A stretch of 5,450 nt of DNA from Microbacteriaceae bacterium UBA6152 (GTDB lineage: Bacteria > Actinomycetota > Actinomycetes > Actinomycetales > Microbacteriaceae). A model generated the notes under the pieces. It did not search any database. It saw only the letters and a program-made list of their open reading frames with translations, and was not told the DNA's origin. Location of the stretch: positions 1,402 through 6,851 of the forward strand of contig DIUS01000051.1 in assembly GCA_002423075.1 (NCBI GenBank). The letters run 5' to 3'. The position numbers and the translations under genes were made by a program. Each line of letters begins with the position of its first letter. Position 1 is the stretch's first letter. This document shows positions 1-5,427 of this stretch, one piece after another.

Positions 1-572
1 TCAACGTCGAGAAGGCGCGACTCGATCGCGCGCTCGGCAACGCCGAGGTGCAGGCCATGATCACGGCCTTCGGTGCGGGCATCGGTGAAGACTTCGACCC
101 CGACAAGGTTCGCTATCACAAGATCGTGCTCATGGCCGATGCCGATGTCGACGGCCAGCACATCACGACCCTGCTACTGACCCTGCTGTTCCGGTACATG
201 CGGCCACTCATCGATCTTGGCTACGTCTACCTCGCGCAGCCGCCGCTCTATCGCTTGAAGTGGACCAACGCCGACCACGAGTACGTCTACAGTGATCGCG
301 AGCGCGACGCGCTCATGGAAGCCGGCATCGCGGCCGGCAAGCGCATCCCGAAAGACAATGGGGTTCAGCGCTACAAGGGTCTCGGCGAGATGAACCACCA
401 AGAGCTCTGGGACACGACTATGAACCCCGAGTCGCGCACCCTGCTGCAGGTGACACTCGACGACGCGGCCATGGCCGACAGCGTGTTCTCGACGCTCATG
501 GGCGAAGACGTCGAATCGCGCCGCACCTTCATCCAGCAGAACGCGAAAGACGTGCGGTTCTTGGACATTTAG
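1..572 (+). CDS. gyrB: DNA gyrase subunit B, C-terminal part (5' end outside window)
   Basis: GyrB is the ATPase and TOPRIM subunit of DNA gyrase, which introduces negative supercoils as an A2B2 tetramer. The frame is open from base 3, so 189 codons are visible up to TAG at 570-572. The visible part starts inside the TOPRIM domain. The metal-binding acidic motif DADVDG lies at 138-155 (visible residues 46-51). PLYRLK follows near 243, and then the conserved QRYKGLGEMN segment from 366, which is a hallmark of GyrB/ParE C-termini. The protein ends NAKDVRFLDI, as in other actinobacterial GyrB (M. tuberculosis ends similarly in DVRFLDV). The ATPase domain and the EGDSA part of TOPRIM are upstream of the window. 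gyrA follows after 60 bases on the same strand, which suggests co-transcription. There is no internal damage. ParE is the only real alternative, and the adjacent gyrA and actinobacterial context favour GyrB. Confidence 0.97.
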   Translation, partial: NVEKARLDRALGNAEVQAMITAFGAGIGEDFDPDKVRYHKIVLMADADVDGQHITTLLLTLLFRYMRPLIDLGYVYLAQPPLYRLKWTNADHEYVYSDRERDALMEAGIAAGKRIPKDNGVQRYKGLGEMNHQELWDTTMNPESRTLLQVTLDDAAMADSVFSTLMGEDVESRRTFIQQNAKDVRFLDI

Positions 573-632
573 CGGCGGCCGTCTACGCGCAGGTCTCGCT
601 CCCGATCACACCACCACTGAAGGACACTTTTC

Positions 633-3210
633 ATGGCAGACGACACCACCGGCGCTGGATCGGGAGATGCAGGGCCGCTCGACTACGGACCGGGCGGCCG
701 GGTCAGCCAGGTCGACCTGCAGCTCGAGATGCAGCGGTCGTATCTCGACTACGCGATGAGCGTCATCGTCGGGCGCGCCCTGCCCGACGTGCGCGACGGT
801 CTCAAGCCCGTGCACCGCCGCGTGATCTACGCGATGTTCGACGGCGGCTACCGACCCGACAAGGCCTACTCGAAGTGCTCGCGCGTTGTCGGTGACGTCA
901 TGGGGCAGTTCCACCCGCACGGCGACTCAGCCATCTACGACGCACTTGTGCGCCTCGTGCAGCCGTGGTCGATGCGCTACCCGCTCGCCGCCGGTCAGGG
1001 CAACTTCGGCTCTCCCGGCAACGACGGCGCGGCCGCCCCTCGGTACACCGAGACCAAGATGGCCCCGCTCGCCATGGAGATGGTGCGCGACATTGAAGAA
1101 GACACCGTCGACTTCCAAGACAACTACGACGGCAGAACCCGCGAGCCGAGCATCCTGCCCGCCCGATTCCCGAACCTGCTCGTCAACGGCTCGGTCGGCA
1201 TCGCGGTCGGCATGGCCACCAACATCCCTCCCCACAACCTGCGCGAGGTGGCCTCGGCGGCACTCTGGCACCTCGAGAACCCCGACGCCGACCGCGAGAG
1301 CCTGCTCGAGGCGATCATGCAGCGGGTCAAGGGTCCTGACTTCCCGACCGGCGCCCAGATTCTCGGCGTCAAGGGCATTCACGATGCGTACCGCACGGGC
1401 CGCGGCTCGATCACGATGCGCGCGGTCGTCACCGTCGAAGAGATCCAGGGCCGCACGTGCCTCGTGATCACCGAGCTGCCGTACCAGGTCAACCCCGACA
1501 ACCTTGCGATCAAGATCGCCGACCTCGTGAAAGAGGGCAAGCTCGGGGGCATCGCCGACATTCGCGACGAGTCGTCGGGTCGCACCGGTCAGCGCCTCGT
1601 CATCGTGCTCAAGCGCGACGCCGTCGCCAAGGTCGTGCTCAACAACCTGTACAAGCACACGCAGCTGCAAGACAACTTCGGTGCCAACATGCTCGCGATC
1701 GTCGACGGCGTGCCGCGCACGCTGCCGATCGACGGCTTCATCACCTACTGGGTGACGCACCAGATCGAAGTCATCGTGCGGCGCACGGCGTTCCGCCTCG
1801 CGAAGGCCGAGGCGGACGCCCACATTCTGCGCGGTTATCTCAAGGCTCTGGATGCTCTCGACGAGGTCATCGCCCTCATCCGCCGCTCGCAGACGACCGA
1901 AGAGGCTCGCGACGGCCTGATGCAGCTGCTCGACGTCGACGAGCTGCAGGCGACGGCCATCCTCAATCTGCAGCTGCGCCGCCTCGCTGCGCTCGAACGG
2001 CAGAAGATTCAAGATCAAGCGGAAGAGCTCGAGCGCCTCATCGCCGACTACCAGGCCATTCTCGCCAGCCCCGAGCGGCAGCGCACGATCGTCAGCGACG
2101 AGCTGACCGAGATCGTCGACCGGTACGGAGACGACCGACGCACCGAGATCACGTTCGGGTTCGACGGCGACATGAGTGTCGAAGACCTGATCCCCGAAGA
2201 AGAGATGGTCGTGACCGTCACGCGCGGCGGCTACATCAAGCGCACGCGCAGCGACAACTATCGCTCGCAGCACCGCGGCGGCAAGGGCGTGAAGGGCGCG
2301 CAACTGCGGGCCGACGACGTCGTCGAGCACTTCTTCGTCACCACGACCCACCACTGGCTGCTGTTCTTCACGACCACCGGCCGGGTCTACCGCATTGAAG
2401 ACGTACGAGATCCAGGAAGCCGGACGCGACGCCAAGGGTCAGCACGTGGCCAACCTGCTCGCCCTGCAGCCGGGCGAGGAGATTGCGCAGATCCTCGATA
2501 TCCGCGACTATTCCGTCGCGCAGCACCTCGTACTCGCGACACGTCGAGGGCTCGTCAAGAAGACCGCGCTCACCGAGTACGACACGAACCGCACCGGCGG
2601 CATCATCGCGATCAACCTCCGCGAGGGCGACAGTCTCGTCTCGGCGATGCTCGCCGACGACTCCGACGACATCCTTCTCGTCTCCCGCCTCGGCATGTCG
2701 TTGCGCTTCACCGCCGACGATTCGGCTCTGCGGCCGATGGGGCGCTCGACCTCGGGTGTGACCGGTATGAAGTTCCGCGCGAGTGATGAACTGCTCTCCG
2801 CCTCAGTGGTCGGCGACGGAGGATATGTGTTCGTCGTCACGGAAGGCGGCTACGCCAAGCGCACCGACGTCGAGCAGTATCGGGTGCAGCAGCGCGGCGG
2901 CCTCGGCATCAAGGTGGCGAAGCTCAGCGACGATCGAGGCGCCCTCGCGGGCGGTCTCATCGTGGCGGACGACGACGAGGTGCTCGTGGTCATGCAAAAC
3001 GGCAAGGTGGTACGCTCCTCGGTGGCTGAAGTGCCTGCCAAGGGCCGCGACACCATGGGGGTCGTGTTCGCTCGGCCGGACGACGACGACCGCATCATCG
3101 CGATCGCCCGCAACAGCGAGCGCAACCTGGTCGATCCGGATGCCGAAACCACAGACGACACCGCCGAGACCTCTTCCGAGGTCGAGGTCGGAAAGGACGA
3201 GAACGCGTGA
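633..3210 (+). CDS. gyrA: DNA gyrase subunit A, interrupted by a single-base frameshift near 2394-2397
   Basis: GyrA is the DNA breakage-reunion and wrapping subunit of gyrase. ATG 633 is supported by GAAGGA at 619-624, eight bases upstream. The fluoroquinolone-target segment GQFHPHGDSAIYD has Ser99 and Asp103 at the E. coli S83 and D87 positions, a susceptible-type pattern. The catalytic tyrosine is Tyr138 in APRYTE (codon 1044-1046), matching E. coli Tyr122. The coiled coil and tower region follow, and the GyrA box reads QHRGGKG at residues 546-552, opening the C-terminal pinwheel. After VYRI (codon 588) the original frame reads about 129 unrelated residues to a stop at 2784-2786. The true continuation, KTYEIQEAGRDAKGQ, lies in another frame from 2398 and runs to TGA 3208-3210. 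Removing one base gives 858 residues, a normal actinobacterial length with an acidic tail. A single event is sufficient, so a sequencing or assembly error or a very recent mutation is likeliest. Confidence 0.95.
2391..2400 (+). other. Frameshift site in gyrA (one extra base)
   Basis: The codons for VYR end at 2393. Family proteins have one residue and then a lysine here (VYR-x-K-x-Y-E). Four bases (ATTG, 2394-2397) stand where three are expected, before AAG 2398-2400. The two halves overlap cleanly, with nothing missing on either side. The bases do not form a homopolymer, and there is no in-frame stop, stalled rare codon or Shine-Dalgarno stimulator of the kind seen at known +1 programmed frameshift sites such as prfB. 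Confidence 0.9.
2395..3210 (+). CDS. gyrA: GyrA C-terminal beta-pinwheel part, in the shifted frame
   Basis: This is the downstream half of the interrupted gyrA and may appear as a separate gene in an automatic annotation. It carries most of the DNA-wrapping pinwheel: repeated GyrA_C blades with segments such as LVLATRRGLVKKT, RPMGRSTSGVTGM and VFVVTEGGYAKRT. A second GyrA-box-like motif, QQRGGLG, begins at 2887; M. tuberculosis has QGRGGKG at the equivalent place. The last roughly 30 residues are acidic and rich in D, E and T. The only start near the beginning is TTG at 2395, with no Shine-Dalgarno sequence before it, so independent translation is unlikely. No stop or second frameshift occurs, and codon use matches the upstream half. 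It is best read as the rest of the gyrA product, not as a separate protein. Confidence 0.85.
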   Translation: MKTYEIQEAGRDAKGQHVANLLALQPGEEIAQILDIRDYSVAQHLVLATRRGLVKKTALTEYDTNRTGGIIAINLREGDSLVSAMLADDSDDILLVSRLGMSLRFTADDSALRPMGRSTSGVTGMKFRASDELLSASVVGDGGYVFVVTEGGYAKRTDVEQYRVQQRGGLGIKVAKLSDDRGALAGGLIVADDDEVLVVMQNGKVVRSSVAEVPAKGRDTMGVVFARPDDDDRIIAIARNSERNLVDPDAETTDDTAETSSEVEVGKDENA

Positions 3211-3614
3211 GTACTGTCGCGGAGAAGCTGCAACGCAAGTCGCAGCGCCAGGCGCCCACCAAGCAGGTGCGCCTCAAGCTCGTGTACATCGACTTCTGGT
3301 CGGCGGTGAAGCTGTCGTTCCTCGTCGCCATCTGCGGCGCGATCCTGCTTCTCGTGGCGACGCTGTTCGTGTGGATCGTGCTCAACTCGCTGGGTGTCAT
3401 CCAGCAGGTCGACTCGGTGTTCAGCGACATCATCGGTGACGATGCGACGAGCCTCACCAGCGTCTTCTCCCTCGGGCAGGTCATGTTCTTCGCGAGCATC
3501 GTCGCCGTGCTGAACGTCGTCGGCGGCACCGCCATCGGCGCGATCAGCGCCCTGCTCTACAACCTCAGCGTGCGCCTCACCGGTGGCTTGCTGGTGGGCT
3601 TCACCAACAACTGA
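3207..3614 (+). CDS. DUF3566 family membrane protein
   Basis: This is a 135-residue membrane protein of the DUF3566 family, the short counterpart of M. tuberculosis Rv0007, which also sits directly after gyrA. The biochemical function is not established. GTG 3207 was chosen because it overlaps the gyrA stop (GTGA) and has AAAGGA at 3192-3197 at good spacing; this implies translational coupling to gyrA. The N-terminus (residues 1-25) is basic and hydrophilic, with the conserved-looking RLKLVYIDFWSAVKLSF entry to the first membrane helix (about 36-59). An outside or loop segment with acidic residues (about 68-80) follows, then a second helix (about 91-120) containing the GGTAIGAISALLYNL stretch. 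There is no signal peptide or catalytic motif. Both termini probably face the cytoplasm, with the basic tail inside; this is inference. A hairpin terminator lies seven bases after the stop. Confidence 0.9.
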   Translation: MSTVAEKLQRKSQRQAPTKQVRLKLVYIDFWSAVKLSFLVAICGAILLLVATLFVWIVLNSLGVIQQVDSVFSDIIGDDATSLTSVFSLGQVMFFASIVAVLNVVGGTAIGAISALLYNLSVRLTGGLLVGFTNN

Positions 3615-3620
3615 TCGAGG

Positions 3621-3644
3621 GCCTCCACCCGATTGGGAGGAGGC
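3621..3644 (+). terminator. Probable hairpin terminator after the gyrase/DUF3566 unit
   Basis: Two 10-base arms, GCCTCCACCC (3621-3630) and GGGAGGAGGC (3635-3644), pair with one A-A mismatch around the loop GATT. The hairpin starts seven bases past the DUF3566 stop. Only TT follows, so it lacks a proper T-tract, which is common for terminators in high-GC actinobacteria. It separates the protein-coding unit from the tRNA genes. Confidence 0.7.
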
Positions 3645-3663
3645 TTACCGGGTGCGGTACAGT
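3633..3663 (+). promoter_or_regulatory. Tentative promoter for the tRNA genes
   Basis: TACAGT (3658-3663) resembles a sigma-70-type -10 box and is 15 bases before the mature tRNA-Ile. TTGGGA (3633-3638) could be the -35 box, but the spacer would be 19 bases and this box lies inside the terminator hairpin. The -10 placement is reasonable; the -35 is weak. Confidence 0.3.
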
Positions 3664-3678
3664 CGTACCCGGTCTCAC

Positions 3679-3752
3679 GGGGATATAGCTCAGGCGGTTA
3701 GAGCGCTTCGCTGATAACGAAGAGGTCCGAGGTTCAAGTCCTCGTATCCCCA
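3679..3752 (+). tRNA. ileT: tRNA-Ile, anticodon GAU
   Basis: A full 74-base cloverleaf is visible. The acceptor stem GGGGATA (3679-3685) pairs perfectly with TATCCCC (3745-3751), with discriminator A at 3752. The anticodon stem CTTCG/CGAAG (3706-3710/3718-3722) encloses CTGATAA, giving anticodon GAT at 3713-3715, which reads AUC and AUU codons. The T arm is CGAGG/CCTCG (3728-3732/3740-3744) around TTCAAGT. The 3' CCA is not encoded (the next bases are CTC), so it must be added by CCA nucleotidyltransferase. The placement after gyrA and DUF3566 matches ileT in Mycobacterium. Confidence 0.98.
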
Positions 3753-3764
3753 CTCCATTTCTCT

Positions 3765-3794
3765 GTTGCACCGCTTCGGTAGACTCGAAGCAAC
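3765..3794 (+). repeat. Inverted repeat in the tRNA-Ile/tRNA-Ala spacer
   Basis: GCTTCG (3773-3778) and CGAAGC (3786-3791) can form a six-pair stem around GTAGACT. GTT (3765-3767) and AAC (3792-3794) can extend it past a bulge. It abuts the first base of tRNA-Ala, so it could be a processing structure in a joint precursor. Alternatively GGTAGACT (3778-3785) could act as a -10 box for tRNA-Ala, although no good -35 is seen at the right distance. Confidence 0.4.
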
Positions 3795-3867
3795 GGGGCC
3801 TTAGCTCAATTGGTAGAGCGCCTGCTTTGCAAGCAGGAGGTCAGGAGTTCGATTCTCCTAGGCTCCA
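3795..3867 (+). tRNA. alaT: tRNA-Ala, anticodon UGC
   Basis: A full 73-base cloverleaf is visible. The acceptor stem GGGGCCT (3795-3801) pairs with AGGCTCC (3860-3866), including the G3-U70 wobble that is the main identity element for alanyl-tRNA synthetase. The discriminator is A at 3867. The anticodon stem CCTGC/GCAGG (3821-3825/3833-3837) encloses TTTGCAA, giving anticodon TGC at 3828-3830. The T arm is AGGAG/CTCCT (3843-3847/3855-3859) around TTCGATT. The 3' CCA is not encoded. It is 42 bases after tRNA-Ile, probably in the same transcript. Confidence 0.98.
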
Positions 3868-3897
3868 CTCCTTGCCCGCCGCTCTCGTGCATGCAGA

Positions 3898-3941
3898 CGG
3901 CTGGTTCCCGTCCCGCTACGACCGGGCATACGCTCCAGCCG
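3898..3941. repeat. Inverted repeat downstream of tRNA-Ala
   Basis: CGGCTGG (3898-3904) and CCAGCCG (3935-3941) are perfect 7-base arms. Inside them CCCG (3907-3910) and CGGG (3923-3926) can form an inner stem. The element starts about 30 bases after tRNA-Ala and could help end that transcript, but no T-tract follows and no other evidence supports termination. Confidence 0.35.
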
Positions 3942-4218
3942 CGCTCGACGACAGACGGGTGACATCCTCGACGTGAGGGTTGCCGACGATCGCTTCCCGC
4001 AGTCTTTCCGGTAGCTGTCTCCGCGGGGAGGAGCATGCCCACGTTCGATCTCATCACACGGTGGGTCTGAAGTAGCCGTCGTCTCTTGGACAACGTCGCC
4101 CTCCGGCAGCGCGTAGTCGGGTTTCCGTGGAAGCGTCGCCGCGATCACGCGTCACTTGCCCGCGATCTGCCGACACGCACTCCAGATGGATATGAACACC
4201 CTTCAGCATCGGGAGTTG

Positions 4219-4243
4219 CGGTCGCGAACCCTTCACGCGACCG
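4219..4243. repeat. Perfect 8-base inverted repeat
   Basis: CGGTCGCG (4219-4226) and CGCGACCG (4236-4243) flank a nine-base loop. The arms are fully GC-rich and would give a stable RNA hairpin. It lies between the tRNAs and pstC and has no T-tract after it. Its role is unknown. Confidence 0.45.
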
Positions 4244-4260
4244 ACGTCAGCATGGCCCGC

Positions 4261-4280
4261 CCGGTGTGCCAACGCACCGG
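4261..4280. repeat. Inverted repeat with four-base loop
   Basis: CCGGTGTG (4261-4268) pairs with CGCACCGG (4273-4280) around CCAA. All eight pairs form in + strand RNA if one U-G wobble is allowed. It is only 17 bases past the previous hairpin, so the two could be parts of one structured RNA. Confidence 0.4.
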
Positions 4281-4314
4281 TGGCACCGGCGGCTCCACGC
4301 GGGGAGATTTTCTC

Positions 4315-4380
4315 ATGGAAACGGAGGGCGAGCACGCGAGACCCAATTGTTCATCGAACAAGCCCACAGTGTTCGGCTGA
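4315..4380 (+). CDS. Possible 21-residue small ORF or leader peptide (uncertain)
   Basis: ATG 4315 is preceded by GGGGAG at 4301-4306 with eight-base spacing, one of the better ribosome-binding sites in the window. The reading frame runs 21 codons, starting METEGEH and ending TVFG, to TGA at 4378-4380, which is 67 bases before pstC. It has no recognisable family, hydrophobic segment or amino-acid run typical of attenuation leaders. It contains the palindrome at 4347-4361, so if that is an operator the ORF may not be transcribed from the pstC promoter. Chance occurrence is quite possible. Confidence 0.15.
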   Translation: METEGEHARPNCSSNKPTVFG

Positions 4381-4381
4381 G
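4347..4381. promoter_or_regulatory. Candidate PHO-box-like repeats and palindrome upstream of pstC
   Basis: TTGTTCATCGAACAA (4347-4361) is a perfect palindrome with six-base arms and a three-base centre. GTTCATC (4349) recurs as GTTCGGC (4371) exactly 22 bases later, that is, two 11-base steps. Streptomyces PhoP boxes are built of 11-base direct repeats starting GTTCA, so this fits in register, although the middle unit (4360-4370) is a poor match. Its place about 70 bases before pstC suits phosphate control. An operator for an unrelated dimeric repressor is the main alternative. Confidence 0.35.
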
Positions 4382-4383
4382 AA

Positions 4384-4425
4384 GCGGAATGCGTTAGCGA
4401 CTCGGCTTCATATTGAAGCATCCGC
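4384..4425. repeat. Nested inverted repeat just upstream of pstC
   Basis: The inner element, GCTTCATATTGAAGC (4405-4419), is a perfect palindrome with six-base arms and a TAT centre. An alternative outer pairing matches GCGGAATGC (4384-4392) with GCATCCGC (4418-4425), leaving one bulged A. The two share bases 4418-4419, so they might be alternative structures. The element ends 22 bases before the pstC start, where it could be an operator or affect translation. Confidence 0.4.
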
Positions 4426-4447
4426 ACCCGTACATGAGATTGCGCCC

Positions 4448-5425
4448 ATGCCCATAGATACTCCCCTCACCCTCAGCGTTACCCGCGCTCGGCCTGACCG
4501 CATCTTCCGCGGCTTCGCCCTGGGCGGCGGCATCGCTGTGCTCGCGATCATGCTGTTGGTGGGACTCTTCCTCTCGATCCGGGCGTCGGACGCCCTTGGG
4601 ACGGCCGGCTGGGGCTTTCTAACCGAACAGGCATGGGAGCCGGACGCTGGAAGGTTCGGTATTGCCGCGATCATTGTTGGCACAATCCTGATCGCCCTCG
4701 TCGCGATCATCACGGCGGTACCTCTTTCCGCCGCGTGTGCGCTCTACATCACGCAGTACGCGCCAGTCAAACTGCGGTCTACTCTGATCTCGCTCGTCGA
4801 CCTCATGGCAGCGATCCCCAGCATCGTGTTTGGTCTCTGGGGCTTCTTCTGGTTGCAGGGTGAGGTCGTACCCGTGGCGCGATGGATCTCGCAAAACTTC
4901 GGCTTCATACCCATCTTCGCGGTGGAGGGCGCTGACCCTAACGATCCGCTCGCCCCCACGACGGTCTTCACCTCGTCGACCTTCATCGCCGGTCTGGTCG
5001 TCGCGATGATGATCACGCCTATCATCACCTCGATCATGCGAGAGGTCTTCGACCAGACACCCATCGGGGAGCGGGAGGGCGCTCTCGCTCTGGGCGCCAC
5101 TCGGTGGTCGATGATCCGCACGGTCGTCCTCCCGTTTGGACGGGCGGGAATGATCGGCGGGAGCATGCTCGGTCTCGGGAGGGCGCTCGGAGAGACGATT
5201 GCCGTGTACATCATCATTTCTCCAGTTTTCGTGATTCAACCGAGGATTCTCGAGAACGGGGCGATCTCCGTGTCGTCGCTCATCGCCCTGCGTTACGGCG
5301 AGGCGACCGAGTTCGGACTCTCCGCGCTCATGGCTGCGGGCCTCACGCTGTTCCTGATGACCCTCGTCGTCAATTTCGCGGCCGCCCTCATCGTGTCGCG
5401 CTCACGGTCGGGGGTGAGCAGCTGA
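4448..5425 (+). CDS. pstC: Phosphate ABC transporter permease PstC
   Basis: PstC is one of two membrane subunits of the PstSCAB high-affinity phosphate importer. The 325-residue length is normal. The basic N-terminus is followed by helix 1 (about 22-44), a periplasmic-side segment containing GWGFLTEQAWEPDAGRFG typical of PstC, further helices near 70-95, 112-136 and 177-195, then helices at about 231-258 and 291-316. The EAA loop that contacts the PstB ATPase reads EGALALGATRW and continues to P229 (210-229). GLGRALGET (242-250) is characteristic of Pst permeases, and IPSIVFGLWG is also conserved. ATG 4448 gives the expected N-terminus; upstream the frame is open but unrelated. No strong Shine-Dalgarno is visible (only TGAG near 4434). 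Codon use is a little looser than in gyrA, with AGG, CGG and GGG present. pstA follows two bases after the stop. No pstS precedes it here. Confidence 0.95.
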   Translation: MPIDTPLTLSVTRARPDRIFRGFALGGGIAVLAIMLLVGLFLSIRASDALGTAGWGFLTEQAWEPDAGRFGIAAIIVGTILIALVAIITAVPLSAACALYITQYAPVKLRSTLISLVDLMAAIPSIVFGLWGFFWLQGEVVPVARWISQNFGFIPIFAVEGADPNDPLAPTTVFTSSTFIAGLVVAMMITPIITSIMREVFDQTPIGEREGALALGATRWSMIRTVVLPFGRAGMIGGSMLGLGRALGETIAVYIIISPVFVIQPRILENGAISVSSLIALRYGEATEFGLSALMAAGLTLFLMTLVVNFAAALIVSRSRSGVSS

Positions 5426-5427
5426 CC

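Larger units (their letters stand above)
3868..4447. other. 580-base intergenic gap with inverted repeats and no convincing gene
   Basis: No frame on either strand shows a recognisable protein or sustained actinobacterial codon bias. Four possible hairpins are present (3898-3941, 4219-4243, 4261-4280, 4384-4425), plus a 15-base palindrome at 4347-4361 and a 9-base near-tandem repeat, GCACCGGTG/GCACCGGCG, at 4274-4291. The - strand shows two short stretches with coding-like third positions in different frames: about 4148-4075, containing PDYALPEGDVVQ, and about 4020-3916, containing LREAIVGNPHVEDVTRL before a TAG. They may be remnants of a decayed gene, but I cannot name it. A 21-codon ORF with a good Shine-Dalgarno sequence is listed separately. 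No copy of the tRNA-Ala 3' end was seen, so there is no sign of an integrated element using it. Confidence 0.6.

Noticed and set aside
2391..2400. Programmed +1 ribosomal frameshift in gyrA
   Set aside because: There is no slippery codon, hungry stop or internal Shine-Dalgarno, and other gyrA genes are not known to need one.
927..2435. 502-codon open frame on the - strand across gyrA
   Set aside because: It is the complement of gyrA, open because of high GC. It has no family features, while the + strand is unmistakably GyrA.
4035..4070. 11-codon ORF after GGGGAGGAG
   Set aside because: The Shine-Dalgarno is only about three bases from the ATG, too close to work well, and the peptide is very short.
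3806..4093. - strand ORF ending in a PRRIELLTSCLQSRRSTN-type peptide
   Set aside because: That ending is the antisense translation of tRNA-Ala and is a well-known false protein in databases.
4086..4397. 103-codon + strand ORF in the gap
   Set aside because: Its product is rich in Arg and His with no domain-like pattern and poor codon bias; it looks like a chance open frame.
4280..4447. GTG-started upstream extension of pstC
   Set aside because: The added 56 residues do not resemble PstC and run through the palindromes; ATG 4448 gives the normal length and N-terminus.
3868..4447. DLW-39-type short protein often found after tRNA-Ala in actinobacteria
   Set aside because: No frame showed its short hydrophobic start and DLW-like motif.
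3860..4450. Integration (att) site using the tRNA-Ala 3' end
   Set aside because: No repeat of the tRNA 3' end and no integrase were found in the window.
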